A stretch of 64,000 bases of DNA, taken from NCBI RefSeq assembly GCF_000166355.1, contig NC_014652.1, forward strand, positions 124,001 to 188,000, read 5' to 3'. Shown here in pieces: positions 38,665-47,504 of this stretch. Made by a program: the position numbers and the translations under genes. The first letter of the stretch is position 1; each line of letters starts with the position of its first letter. Source of the DNA: Caldicellulosiruptor hydrothermalis 108 (GTDB lineage Bacteria > Bacillota > Thermoanaerobacteria > Caldicellulosiruptorales > Caldicellulosiruptoraceae). The notes beneath the pieces were generated by a model. It was not told the DNA's origin and made no database searches. It saw nothing but the letters and a program-made list of their open reading frames with translations.

Positions 38665-39159
38665 ATGGATATTATAAAAATTTGGAAAGAAGGTTGCGTG
38701 GAGGAGATGGAGAACAAATTTTTACAGCTTGTGTTTACAAGTAATCTCCAGCTTGTCAAAGTAGCAGAAAAAGAGATACTATCATTTTTAACAAGGGAAA
38801 CTAATATATCAGCAGATGAGCTTTTAGAATTCAAACTCATAGTAAATGAACTTTTAATAAATGCTGTTGTCCATGGCAATAAGGAAGACAGTTCAAAGTC
38901 TGTAAAAGTAAAGGTTGGAATAGTAGATAGAAAGCTTAGTTACATTGTTGTTGAGGATGAAGGAGAAGGGTTTGACATTGACAGAGTATTTAGAGAGTAC
39001 ACCCCATACGATGAAAAAGATGAGATAGAAGATTTATATGAGTTTGGTCGAGGACTTATGATAGTTGCATCACTTTGTGAGAAGGTCAAGCAGAACCAAA
39101 AAGGGAACAAGATTGTAGCTGTAAGAAGGCTCAAAAAAGAAGAAGATTGTTATGTTTGA
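38665..39159 (+). CDS. RsbW/SpoIIAB-like anti-sigma serine kinase
   Basis: Small HATPase_c protein. The N-box FKLIVNELLINAVVHGN and G-boxes VEDEGEGFD and GRGLMIV are clear; the His-kinase dimerisation part is absent. This is the plan of anti-sigma factor kinases such as RsbW and SpoIIAB. The start is unresolved: ATG 38665 is the outer choice, while GTG 38698 or ATG 38707 (GGAGGAG almost touching) would give 140-154 residues. No anti-anti-sigma (STAS) or sigma-factor gene is adjacent. A strong terminator follows. Confidence 0.78.
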   Translation: MDIIKIWKEGCVEEMENKFLQLVFTSNLQLVKVAEKEILSFLTRETNISADELLEFKLIVNELLINAVVHGNKEDSSKSVKVKVGIVDRKLSYIVVEDEGEGFDIDRVFREYTPYDEKDEIEDLYEFGRGLMIVASLCEKVKQNQKGNKIVAVRRLKKEEDCYV

Positions 39160-39181
39160 AAATAATATTAAGCTTGGATGC

Positions 39182-39216
39182 AAGACTGTCAAAAATGTGC
39201 GACAGTCTTTTTTATT
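39182..39216 (+). terminator. Rho-independent terminator
   Basis: AAGACTGTC (39182-39190), a 10-nt loop and GACAGTCTT (39201-39209) are followed by TTTTTATTTT. A strong terminator after the RsbW-like gene. Confidence 0.88.
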
Positions 39217-39346
39217 TTGTTCACTTTATTAGAAATTTTAAAGAAGCTAAATAAAAGTCTCTTTTCCTTAATTTTTTGACCTTGAAAAACCTAAAAGAAA
39301 AATCATAGAATCTAAGCAAATAAAAAATACTGAGGTGAAAAAGGCA

Positions 39347-40552
39347 GTGTTTTCTTTAAAGAGCTACCTTCCCGATGCTACTTTGTCCAAATATGTGAAG
39401 GTTTCGGTCAAGGCAGATGAAAATATTTTTGTGAAGATGTCGCTCAACAAAGAACTGCTAATAGAAAGATTTCTCAGAGAAGATGAGATTTTAGACGCGG
39501 TTGTTAAGCTGAATGAAGGAAAAAACCACTTGCAGATTGAAGGTGAAAATCTTGAAGGCAACAAGTATGTTTTGAATAAAAGTATAAGATATCTGGAAAA
39601 ACCGTTTGCAATAGTTGACCAAAACTATGCGGGGTGTGACAAAGATGTTGCAGGTGGCATAGTTTTTTGCAAAAGTTTAAAAAGCTTGACCGAAATCCTT
39701 AAAAAAGAAAACTCTTCATATAAAGCTGTGTTTATAAGAAATGGAATTTATAGAGAAAAAGTAAATATTGATTCGTCAAGGGTAATGCTGATTGGTGAGG
39801 ACAGAAACAAAACCATTGTGACTTATTCTTTGGCAGCAGGACTTCCCGCAGAAAATGGAGGGATTTTATCTACCTCAAACACTGCTACATTTACAATATC
39901 TGGAGAGGATTTTGTTGTTGAAAATATTACATTTGAAAATGGTTTTGATAGAAATGTTCCGATTGAGCACAGACAGGCTGTTGCAGTAAAGGCGTTGGCT
40001 GACAGGTTAATGTTTTTCAACTGCGCCTTTAAAAGTACTCAGGACACTCTTTATGCTGATTTTGGGAGACAGTATTATTATAGATGCTACATAGAGGGAG
40101 ATGTAGATTTCATTTTTGGAGCAGCAACAGCTGTCTTCGAAGAATGTGTGATATGTTCTCTTGACAGGGAAGACAGAAAAATAAAAGGGTATGTTACAGC
40201 AGCAAGTACAAAACCAGATAGCCAGTATGGGTTCTTATTCATAAGATGCAAGCTTATATCCAATATAAGAGAAAAAGAGTGTGTCTACCTTGGAAGACCA
40301 TGGCATCCATCTTCTGATCCTAACAGGTGGGCAAATGTTGTGTTCAGAGAATGTTATTTGGACGAACATATTCACACTGATGGCTGGTGTGAGATGCATG
40401 GCTTTTGCCCAGAAAATGAAAGATTTTTTGAGTATAAAAATTTTGGTCCAGGTAGCGGCAAACAAAATCCCAAAAGACCTCAACTTGATGAAATGGAAGC
40501 TGAGATGTATACAAGGGAAAAGGTTTTAGGAGAGTGGAAAGTAGAGATATAG
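39347..40552 (+). CDS. Pectin methylesterase (CE8), cytoplasmic
   Basis: Removes methyl groups from galacturonate units. The right-handed beta-helix has the CE8 catalytic features: QAVAVK, the oxyanion Gln in STQDTLY, the acid/base and nucleophile Asp region (GDVDFIFGAATAVFE) and the Arg-Trp pair in LGRPWHP. A roughly 85-residue N-terminal domain precedes the helix. No signal peptide exists, so it acts on imported methylated oligogalacturonides. GTG 39347 is preferred, with GAGGTG 9 nt upstream; GTG 39335 would overlap that site. It is monocistronic, between two terminators. Confidence 0.9.
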   Translation: MFSLKSYLPDATLSKYVKVSVKADENIFVKMSLNKELLIERFLREDEILDAVVKLNEGKNHLQIEGENLEGNKYVLNKSIRYLEKPFAIVDQNYAGCDKDVAGGIVFCKSLKSLTEILKKENSSYKAVFIRNGIYREKVNIDSSRVMLIGEDRNKTIVTYSLAAGLPAENGGILSTSNTATFTISGEDFVVENITFENGFDRNVPIEHRQAVAVKALADRLMFFNCAFKSTQDTLYADFGRQYYYRCYIEGDVDFIFGAATAVFEECVICSLDREDRKIKGYVTAASTKPDSQYGFLFIRCKLISNIREKECVYLGRPWHPSSDPNRWANVVFRECYLDEHIHTDGWCEMHGFCPENERFFEYKNFGPGSGKQNPKRPQLDEMEAEMYTREKVLGEWKVEI

Positions 40553-40575
40553 CGAACACAGTATTAAAAAGTAGG

Positions 40576-40599
40576 AAGCGGGCAGATGCCTGCTTTTTT
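40576..40599 (+). terminator. Rho-independent terminator
   Basis: AGCGGGC (40577-40583) and GCCTGCT (40588-40594) pair with one wobble across a 4-nt loop, then TTTTTATTTT. It ends the methylesterase transcript. Confidence 0.85.
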
Positions 40600-40654
40600 A
40601 TTTTCACCTTTAAAAATGTTTGACCAATCTTGTGTAATCATTTTGAATTTCATA

Positions 40655-40683
40655 TTGCAATTCCTCAAAAAATTGAGTAGAAT
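40655..40683 (+). promoter_or_regulatory. Promoter of the DeoR operon
   Basis: TTGCAA (40655-40660), a 17-nt spacer and TAGAAT (40678-40683), about 50 nt before the DeoR start codon. Confidence 0.6.
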
Positions 40684-40735
40684 ATTAATAAGCTGACACA
40701 CAAATCCACATGTAAGAAATAGGTGATGAAGAGAG

Positions 40736-41497
40736 ATGCTTTCGGCAACGCGCAGGCAAAAAATTAAAGAGATATTGATGGAGAAAAAGAGTGTGACTGT
40801 CACAGAGCTTTGCAACATTTTCAACGTATCTGACGAGACAATAAGAAGAGATTTGAAAAAACTTGAGCAGGAAGGGATAATCGAAAAAAATTATGGTGGA
40901 GCTATTTTAAAAGAAGGGGTATCAATAGTTCCACCTATTTCCCAGCGCTCAAAAGAGTTTATCCAAGAAAAAGAAAGGATTGCGCTTGAGGCAATAAATA
41001 GAATAAAAGAGGGCATGGTTGTAATTCTGGATACAGGAACAACCACACAGCAGATAGCAAGAAAGCTCAAAAGCTTTCAGCACATAACTGTGATAACCAA
41101 TGGCATAAATATAGTTAATGAGCTCATAACAAATAACAGTATCAATTTATTTTTAGTTGGAGGCAAGGTGAAAAATTCTAACTTTTCGACAGTTGGACCA
41201 GAAGCCCAGAAAGCATTTTTGCAGTTTAGTGCTGATATAGCTTTTATAGGAACAAGTGGCATTTCTCTTGAAAAAGGTCTTACAACCTCTGATGTTTTTG
41301 AAGCAGAGGTAAAAAGGGCTATGATAGATAGCAGCAAAGAGGTCATAGTTGTTGCAGACAGCAGCAAGTTCAAGAAAAATGCCATGGTTTCGTTTGCAAC
41401 CCTCAGCAAAGTGTCTGAAATTATCACAGCAGGCGAAATAAGTAGTGAGCTTGTGGAAAATTTCAGACAAAAGGGTGTGAAAATAACTGTAGTATAA
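40736..41497 (+). CDS. DeoR-family sugar-phosphate-responsive regulator
   Basis: 253 residues. The N-terminal winged helix has the DeoR signature (RRQKIKEILMEKKSVTVTEL; FNVSDETIRRDLKKLEQEG). The C-terminal isomerase-like sensor domain has ILDTGTTT, ITNGINIVNEL, VGGKV, GTSGISLEKG and ADSSKF, which bind a phosphorylated sugar intermediate. It is first in an operon with an FGGY kinase and an aldolase, so the inducer is probably the product of that kinase. Confidence 0.9.
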   Translation: MLSATRRQKIKEILMEKKSVTVTELCNIFNVSDETIRRDLKKLEQEGIIEKNYGGAILKEGVSIVPPISQRSKEFIQEKERIALEAINRIKEGMVVILDTGTTTQQIARKLKSFQHITVITNGINIVNELITNNSINLFLVGGKVKNSNFSTVGPEAQKAFLQFSADIAFIGTSGISLEKGLTTSDVFEAEVKRAMIDSSKEVIVVADSSKFKKNAMVSFATLSKVSEIITAGEISSELVENFRQKGVKITVV

Positions 41498-41551
41498 CCT
41501 TCTCAAAAAAAGCAAAGAGGAGATTTTTATGTTGAAAGGGGCAAACCTTAA

Positions 41552-43045
41552 ATGGAAAAGATTCTTACCATAGACATTGGAACAACTGCCTGCAAGGTAA
41601 TAGTGTTTGACCTGCAGGGGAACATCTTGGCAAAAGCAAACAGGGAGTATCCCACATATACACCTCAGATTGAGTGGGCAGAACAAGACCCTCTTGACTG
41701 GTGGAATGAAGTAGTAGAAGGTATCAAGGAAGTAGCACAGGCAGCAGGGGCAGATGGTATTGTAGCAATTGGACTTTCATCTCAAAGAGAGACAGTTGTT
41801 CCAATTGACAAGGAAGGAAATGTTCTATCAAGAGCTATTTCGTGGATGGACAGGCGTTCACGGCTTGAAGCCGAAGAAATTTCACATCAGTTTGGGAAAG
41901 ATACGATACATAAAATCACAGGTTTGATTCCAGACTCTACATTTACTGCAACAAAGCTTTTGTGGCTAAAAAAACATCAGCCAGAGATTTTGCAAAAAGC
42001 TTATATTTTTCTGCAGCCCAAAGAGTTTATTGGGTACATGCTCACAGGCGAGGCTGCAACAGACCATTCATTGGCAAGCAGAACAATGATGTTTGACGTA
42101 AACAAAAGACAGTGGTGGGAAGATATATTTGAGTTTGTGGGGGTCAAAACCTCTCAGTTTCCAAGACTTTGTTATGCAGATGAAGTCATAGGGTATTTGA
42201 AAGAAGATGTTGCAAAAATTCTGGGTCTTAAAAGCGGAATACCAGTTGTAAGCGGTGGTGGAGACAGGCCTTTGGAGGCATTAGGAGCGGGGATTGTAGG
42301 AAGCCGTGTTATGGAGTCAACAGGGACTGCCACAAATGTTTCGATGTCATCTAATAAAGTGCCAGAAAGTCTTGACCCGAGAGTTGTGTGTTCCTGCCAT
42401 GTGATAAGAGACCACTACTTGATTGAGCAGGGGATAAACACAAGCGGTACAATTTTAAGATGGATAAGAGACAACTTTTACAGGGGCGAGAAGGAAAAAG
42501 GCGAGAACGTTTATGAGCTGATTGATAGTGAAGCTGAAAGTTCAAGCCCTGGTGCAAATGGTGTTGTGCTTTTACCGTTTTTCATGGGCAGCCGAGCGAC
42601 AAGATGGAACCCTGATGCAAAAGGAGTTCTGTTTGGGCTGACGCTGACACATTCAAGAGCTGACATTGCAAGAGCTGTGCTTGAAGGAATTTCGTATGAA
42701 ATAAGAGCGTGCATTGAGATTTTAGAGTCTATGGGGCTTAAAGCTGAGAGTATAGTTTCTATGGGGGGTGGCGCAAAGAGCAGAGTATGGAGCAAAATTA
42801 AAGCTGATATTTTGGGGAAGAATGTTGTTGTTGAAAAGGTACAGGAGGCGGCATCAAAAGGAGCAATGCTTCTTGCTTCATACGCAATTGGTGCAAGGGA
42901 AAGCTTAATTGAGGAAAAAAGAGAAGTGCTTTTTGAGTACCAGCCAGACAGCAAAAACCATGAGATTTACAACAGAGTGTATGAAATATACAACCAGCTT
43001 TACAACTCAGTTTCTCCCCTTTATCCAAAGCTTTCTCAATATTGA
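41552..43045 (+). CDS. FGGY-family carbohydrate kinase
   Basis: 497 residues with two actin-like domains. The N-terminal phosphate loop is in DIGTTACKVIVFD, the substrate-side motif in SSQRETVVPID, the Asp base region in VVSGGGDRPLEALGAG, and the adenosine motif in SMGGGAKSRVWSKIKADIL. It resembles gluconate, xylulose or other sugar-acid kinases of the family, and the exact substrate cannot be told. It sits between the DeoR regulator and a class II aldolase, and likely phosphorylates the ketose or keto-acid that the aldolase splits. Confidence 0.87.
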   Translation: MEKILTIDIGTTACKVIVFDLQGNILAKANREYPTYTPQIEWAEQDPLDWWNEVVEGIKEVAQAAGADGIVAIGLSSQRETVVPIDKEGNVLSRAISWMDRRSRLEAEEISHQFGKDTIHKITGLIPDSTFTATKLLWLKKHQPEILQKAYIFLQPKEFIGYMLTGEAATDHSLASRTMMFDVNKRQWWEDIFEFVGVKTSQFPRLCYADEVIGYLKEDVAKILGLKSGIPVVSGGGDRPLEALGAGIVGSRVMESTGTATNVSMSSNKVPESLDPRVVCSCHVIRDHYLIEQGINTSGTILRWIRDNFYRGEKEKGENVYELIDSEAESSSPGANGVVLLPFFMGSRATRWNPDAKGVLFGLTLTHSRADIARAVLEGISYEIRACIEILESMGLKAESIVSMGGGAKSRVWSKIKADILGKNVVVEKVQEAASKGAMLLASYAIGARESLIEEKREVLFEYQPDSKNHEIYNRVYEIYNQLYNSVSPLYPKLSQY

Positions 43046-43064
43046 TGGTTAGGAGGTCTTTATT

Positions 43065-43901
43065 TTGCTTGTAAATTTGAATGAGGTATTAAGCTATACA
43101 AAAGTAAAAAAGTTTGGTGTGGGGATGTTCAACGGGCTTTCTGCCGACTTTTATGAGGGACTGATTGATGCTGCAGAGCAGCTCAGATGCCCAATTATCA
43201 TCGGTGTTGCTGACAGGTTTGTTGACAGGCTTGATTTTGAGATGATTGCAGAGGTCATGATTTTCCTTGCGAAAAGGGCATCTGTTCCAGTGTGTGTTCA
43301 TCTTGACCATGCAAAGAGTCTGAAAAATATCATGAGAGCAATAAAGGCTGGGTTTACATCTGTCATGTTCGATGGGTCAAGCTTGCCATTTGAAGAGAAT
43401 ATAAAGAGAACCAAGGAAATTGTTGAGATAGCGCATTCTGTTGGTGTGAGCGTTGAAGGTGAGCTTGGAGTTGTGGGAAGAGGAGATTTTGACTTTAAAA
43501 ATCCAGAATTTTATACAAAGCCTGATGAAGCTGAGGAATTTGCACAAAAGACACAGGTTGATGCTTTAGCTGTTTCGATCGGTACAGTTCATGGTGTTTA
43601 CAAAGGCGAACCAAAACTTGATTTTGAAAGGCTTTCTGAAATCAGAAAAAGGGTTGATTGTTATTTAGTTTTGCATGGTGGGTCTGGTCTTTCTGATGAG
43701 GATTTTAAAAAGTGTATAGAATATGGCATAAACAAGGTAAACATATTTACAGACCTGACACTTGCTATAAATGCTCAGCTTCCAGAGTTTATAAAGCAAA
43801 CAGAAGATTTGACCCCAGCAATATTTGAAAAAATAAGAGAGATTGTAAAACAAGAGGCTATAAAAAAGCTTAAAATCTTTGGCAGTTACAACATTATATA
43901 G
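43065..43901 (+). CDS. Class II (zinc) aldolase, FbaA/GatY family
   Basis: 278 residues. The TIM barrel has the class II motifs: Asp and His ligands in HLDHAKS, EGELGVVG, the zinc His in SIGTVHGVYKG, the third His in LHGGSGLS and the phosphate-binding NIFTDLT. The start is TTG 43065, with AGGAGG 9 nt upstream. In a sugar-catabolic operon it is more likely a tagatose-bisphosphate or ketose-1-phosphate type aldolase than the glycolytic enzyme. It lies 19 nt behind the kinase. Confidence 0.87.
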   Translation: MLVNLNEVLSYTKVKKFGVGMFNGLSADFYEGLIDAAEQLRCPIIIGVADRFVDRLDFEMIAEVMIFLAKRASVPVCVHLDHAKSLKNIMRAIKAGFTSVMFDGSSLPFEENIKRTKEIVEIAHSVGVSVEGELGVVGRGDFDFKNPEFYTKPDEAEEFAQKTQVDALAVSIGTVHGVYKGEPKLDFERLSEIRKRVDCYLVLHGGSGLSDEDFKKCIEYGINKVNIFTDLTLAINAQLPEFIKQTEDLTPAIFEKIREIVKQEAIKKLKIFGSYNII

Positions 43902-43927
43902 ATAAAAATTTTTGGAGGTGTGAAAAA

Positions 43928-44839
43928 ATGAACGAGCCAATTAAAAAATATTTTAAGATAGGAACAATTCATTTCATGTCATTTCCAGAGGTAATTGGCG
44001 GCGAAGGTCCAATTGAAGAAACCTTAAAAATAATCTTGGAAGACGACTACTTTGATGCAGTAGAAATTACATGGGTAAAAGATCCAGAGGTAAGAAAAAG
44101 AGTAGCAAAGATGTTAAAGGATGCACATATAGCGGTTGCGTATGGTGCACAGCCAACTCTTCTTAGAACAGGGCAGAACCCCAACGATTTGGACCCAGAG
44201 AAAAGGAAACAGGTTATAAACTTTTTAAAAGAGAGGATTGACGAGGCGATTGAGCTTGGTGCCCAGGGGCTTGGATTTTTGTCAAGGCAATATGATGAAG
44301 CAAAGAAAGAAGAAGCATTTGAAGCTTTGGTTGATACAACTTTGCAGCTTTGCGACTATGCAAAGTCAAAAGGCAATTTCATGATTGAACTTGAGGTGTT
44401 TGACTTTGACATAGACAAAAAGAGCTTGATTGGACCTGCAGAGCTTGCGGCAAAATTTGCAGAGAGAATCAAAAAAGAATATGATAATTTTGGTTTGATT
44501 GTTGACCTTAGCCATCTGCCACTTACAAGAGAAACAGCAGAGCAAGCGCTCCTGCCAGTAAAAGATTATCTTACACATGTTCATATTGGGAATGCGGTTG
44601 TGAAAGACCCAAGCCACCCTGCATATGGTGACAAGCATCCGATGTTTGGAATAGAAGGCGGCGAAAATGACGTTGAAGAGGTTATTGAGTTTTTGAGAGT
44701 ATTAAAAGAAATAGGATTTATGGACCCGGTAAAAAGACCAATTTTGAGTTTTGAAGTAACACCTATGGCAGGGCAAGACCCAAAGATTGTTCTTGCAAGC
44801 TCAAAGCGAGTATTAAATGAGGCATGGGCAAGATTATAA
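43928..44839 (+). CDS. Sugar phosphate isomerase/epimerase-like TIM barrel protein
   Basis: 303 residues of the xylose-isomerase-like barrel family. Metal-ligand candidates are Glu in IELEVFD, Asp in LIVDLSHLP, His in HVHIGN and Glu in LSFEVTPM. Members isomerise or epimerise free or phosphorylated sugars and sugar acids. GGAGGTG precedes ATG 43928. It lies 26 nt after the aldolase. The reaction is unknown; an epimerase or isomerase step ahead of the kinase would fit the operon. Confidence 0.83.
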   Translation: MNEPIKKYFKIGTIHFMSFPEVIGGEGPIEETLKIILEDDYFDAVEITWVKDPEVRKRVAKMLKDAHIAVAYGAQPTLLRTGQNPNDLDPEKRKQVINFLKERIDEAIELGAQGLGFLSRQYDEAKKEEAFEALVDTTLQLCDYAKSKGNFMIELEVFDFDIDKKSLIGPAELAAKFAERIKKEYDNFGLIVDLSHLPLTRETAEQALLPVKDYLTHVHIGNAVVKDPSHPAYGDKHPMFGIEGGENDVEEVIEFLRVLKEIGFMDPVKRPILSFEVTPMAGQDPKIVLASSKRVLNEAWARL

Positions 44840-44898
44840 TTATCTTGTTTATGAGTTCTATAACATAAACTTTATCACTTTTGGGAGGGAATTTTGGA

Positions 44899-45870
44899 AT
44901 GAAGATACTTGTGACAAGAAGAATAATGGAGCCTGCGATTGAGCTTTTGAAAAAGTACGGTGAGGTTGAAGTAAATCCACACGACAGACCAATGACAAGA
45001 GAAGAGCTTTTAAAAGCAATAGCTGACAAGGATGCAGTTTTAACCCAGCTTGTTGATAAAGTGGACAGTGAGTTTTTTGATCATGCACCAAATGTCAAGA
45101 TTGTTGCAAACTATGCAGTGGGTTACGATAACATAGATATTGAAGAGGCAACAAGAAGAGGTGTTTATGTAACAAACACGCCAGACGTTTTGACAAACGC
45201 AACAGCTGAGCTTGCATGGGCGCTTTTGTTTGCTGCGGCAAGAAGAATAGTTGAAGCTGATAAGTTCATGAGAGGCGGACATTACAAAGGCTGGGGTCCG
45301 ATGCTCTTTTTAGGCAAAGGCGTGACAGGCAAGACACTTGGTGTAATTGGTGCAGGTAGGATTGGTCAGGCTTTTGCAAGAATGTCAAAAGGATTTAACA
45401 TGAAGATTTTGTACTATGACTTTGAAAGAAAAGAAAACTTTGAAAAAGAGCTTGGTGCACAGTATGTAACGCTTGATGAGCTTTTAAAAGAAGCAGACTT
45501 TATTTCAATCCATGTGCCGCTCACACCACAGACAAGGCATTTAATTGGCGAAAGAGAATTTTCTCTCATGAAACCATCGGCAATTTTAATTAACACAGCA
45601 CGCGGACCAATTGTAGATGAAAAGGCGCTTGTAAAGGCACTGAAAGAAAAGAAGATTTATGCTGCAGGGCTTGACGTGTATGAGAGAGAACCCGAGTTTG
45701 AGCCTGAGCTTGCTGAGCTTGACAATGTTGTAATGCTTCCTCATATTGGTTCTGCAACAGAAGAGTCAAGGCTTGACATGGCAATGCTTGCAGCAAACAA
45801 TATAGTAGATTTCATTGAAGGAAGAGTTCCAAGAACACTTGTCAATAAAGAGGTTTTAAACAAGAAGTAA
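44899..45870 (+). CDS. D-isomer-specific 2-hydroxyacid dehydrogenase (glyoxylate/2-ketoaldonate reductase type)
   Basis: 323 residues. The Rossmann domain carries VIGAGRIGQAFARMSKGF, and the catalytic set comprises Arg in NTARGPIVDEKAL, Glu in YEREPEFEPELAELDNV and His in LPHIGSAT. NPDVLTNATAELAWALL-type sequence (here TPDVLTNATAELAW) is typical of the glyoxylate/hydroxypyruvate/2-ketogluconate reductase group. ATG 44899 has GGGAGGG 9 nt upstream. Last gene of the operon before a strong hairpin, suggesting that a 2-keto acid is reduced, or the reverse, in this pathway. Confidence 0.88.
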   Translation: MKILVTRRIMEPAIELLKKYGEVEVNPHDRPMTREELLKAIADKDAVLTQLVDKVDSEFFDHAPNVKIVANYAVGYDNIDIEEATRRGVYVTNTPDVLTNATAELAWALLFAAARRIVEADKFMRGGHYKGWGPMLFLGKGVTGKTLGVIGAGRIGQAFARMSKGFNMKILYYDFERKENFEKELGAQYVTLDELLKEADFISIHVPLTPQTRHLIGEREFSLMKPSAILINTARGPIVDEKALVKALKEKKIYAAGLDVYEREPEFEPELAELDNVVMLPHIGSATEESRLDMAMLAANNIVDFIEGRVPRTLVNKEVLNKK

Positions 45871-45896
45871 TAAAGTAGCTCATTTTAGAAAATGTT

Positions 45897-45927
45897 TCCC
45901 TGCGGGAAAAGACTTGTCCCGCAGGGA
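45897..45927 (+). terminator. Terminator after the DeoR operon
   Basis: TCCCTGCGGGA (45897-45907) pairs perfectly with TCCCGCAGGGA (45917-45927), followed by GCATTTAAATT. The stem is strong and the T-tract poor. Confidence 0.7.
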
Positions 45928-45972
45928 GCATTTAAATTAGAAAAATTGATTATTTTAAAAACCAGAAAAGAA

Positions 45973-46023
45973 TGTTATAATATTTTTGTGAATAATACGC
46001 AACACCGTTTCACAATACGAAAC
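45973..46023 (+). promoter_or_regulatory. Extended -10 promoter and IclR-type operator
   Basis: TGTTATAAT (45973-45981) is an extended -10 element. Downstream, GTTTC (46007-46011), 7 nt and GAAAC (46019-46023) form an inverted repeat directly before the ribosome-binding site of the IclR gene. A repressor bound there would block the start of transcription or early elongation. GTTTC/GAAAC half-sites resemble those of KdgR-like IclR proteins (inference). Confidence 0.55.
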
Positions 46024-46036
46024 AGGAGAGTATAAG

Positions 46037-46810
46037 ATGGCGCAAAACAGTGTACAGTCTATTGAAAGAGCATTTGAGATAATCGAGGCATTGGCTGTTG
46101 AGCCAAGGGGACTTACTGTAAGTGAGCTTTCCGAAAAGCTTTCACTTCACAAGACGACAGTCCACAGGATACTGCAGACACTTCTTCAAAGAGGGTATGT
46201 ACAAAAAGACAGGCATACTCTAAGATACAAGCTTGGCGTGAAGTTTGTTGAAATATCAAGCATGTATCTTAACAACATCGAGCTTAAGACAGAAGCACAT
46301 CCGTATTTAAGAGAACTTGTAAAGATGTTCAATGTAACTGTTCATCTTGCCATACTTGATGAGTTCGATGTTGTGTATATCGACAAAGTAGAGCAGGTAA
46401 ACTCAATAAGGCTTTATTCTTCGATTGGTAAAAGAGTCCCCGCATATTGTACAGCTCTTGGGAAGGTTTTGCTCAGCAAGTATCAGGACCATGAAATCAA
46501 AAAGATACTAAAATCAATTGAACTCAAGCCTTATACACAAAACACTATAACCGATCCAGAGATTCTTTTAAATGAGATAATACTTGCAAGACAACGTGGC
46601 TGGGCAGTTGATAATCAAGAGCTGCAACCTTCAATCAGATGCATTGCTGCGCCTGTATATGACTACAGAAATGAAATCATTGCTGCCATAAGCATTTCTG
46701 CCCCTGTGAACATTTTGCCGCCTGAAATGGATGAAGAAAATGCAAAAAAGGTTGTAGACACAGCAATGGCAATCTCAAGTAGACTTGGGTATGTAAAAGA
46801 CAGGTTCTAA
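46037..46810 (+). CDS. IclR-family regulator, KdgR-like
   Basis: 257 residues. The N-terminal winged helix is SVQSIERAFEIIEAL ... LSLHKTTVHRILQTLLQRGY. The C-terminal effector domain (VYIDKVEQVNSIRLYSSIGK; YCTALGKVLLS; RGWAVDNQELQPSIRCIAAP) is typical of IclR. It is first in an operon with KDPG aldolase, KDG kinase, KduI and KduD, so the effector is probably 2-keto-3-deoxygluconate or a relative, as for KdgR of enterobacteria. Confidence 0.9.
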   Translation: MAQNSVQSIERAFEIIEALAVEPRGLTVSELSEKLSLHKTTVHRILQTLLQRGYVQKDRHTLRYKLGVKFVEISSMYLNNIELKTEAHPYLRELVKMFNVTVHLAILDEFDVVYIDKVEQVNSIRLYSSIGKRVPAYCTALGKVLLSKYQDHEIKKILKSIELKPYTQNTITDPEILLNEIILARQRGWAVDNQELQPSIRCIAAPVYDYRNEIIAAISISAPVNILPPEMDEENAKKVVDTAMAISSRLGYVKDRF

Positions 46811-46851
46811 GAATACTATAAAAAGTTAAATGAAAGGGGTTTAGCTCTTCG

Positions 46852-47499
46852 ATGGAAAAAGAACAGGTGCTTGAAAGAATTCACGAAAATGGGCTTGTGG
46901 TTGTTGTAAGGGCTGAGTCAAAAGAAAAAGCTCTAAAGATAACCGAGGCTTGTATAAGAGGCGGAGCGAGCGCAATTGAGATCACCTTTACAGTTCCAGG
47001 TGCGGATGAAATAATCAGACATCTTACAAAAACATACAGTGAGGACAAGATAATAATCGGTGCAGGGACAGTCCTTGACAGTGAGACAGCACGAATTGCA
47101 ATCTTGGCGGGTGCAAAGTTTGTTGTGAGCCCATACCTCAATCCTGAAATGGTAAAACTTTGTAACAGGTACAGGATAGCTTCGATGCCCGGTGCTATGA
47201 CAATAAAAGAGGTGGTAGAAGCCCTTGAGTGCGGTGCAGATGTTATAAAGATTTTCCCTGGAGAGCTTTTTGGACCAAAGATTATAAAAGCATACAAAGG
47301 ACCAATCCCACAGGCAAGACTTATGCCAACAGGCGGCGTTGACCTTGACAACGTTGATGAATGGATAAAAGCGGGTGCTTTTGCTGTAGGTGTTGGCGGA
47401 AATATAACAAAATATGCAAATGACGAAGATTTTAGCAAAGTGGAAGAGGTGTGCAGACAGTTTGTTGAAAAGATAAAGATAGCAAAGGGGAAGGTATAG
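46852..47499 (+). CDS. kdgA: 2-keto-3-deoxy-6-phosphogluconate (KDPG) aldolase
   Basis: Splits KDPG into pyruvate and glyceraldehyde-3-phosphate. At 215 residues it has the usual length. The class I aldolase motifs are VVVRAESKEKAL, IEITFTVPGA with the proton-shuttle Glu, GAGTVLD, FVVSPYLNPEM, the Schiff-base Lys in DVIKIFPGELFGP and MPTGGVDLDNVDEWI. It lies directly behind the IclR gene and 5 nt ahead of KDG kinase. Confidence 0.94.
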   Translation: MEKEQVLERIHENGLVVVVRAESKEKALKITEACIRGGASAIEITFTVPGADEIIRHLTKTYSEDKIIIGAGTVLDSETARIAILAGAKFVVSPYLNPEMVKLCNRYRIASMPGAMTIKEVVEALECGADVIKIFPGELFGPKIIKAYKGPIPQARLMPTGGVDLDNVDEWIKAGAFAVGVGGNITKYANDEDFSKVEEVCRQFVEKIKIAKGKV

Positions 47500-47504
47500 G
47501 TAAG

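Noticed and set aside
41153-41686. 177-residue frame antisense to the DeoR gene
   Set aside because: Crosses two real genes and their intergenic region; no family resemblance.
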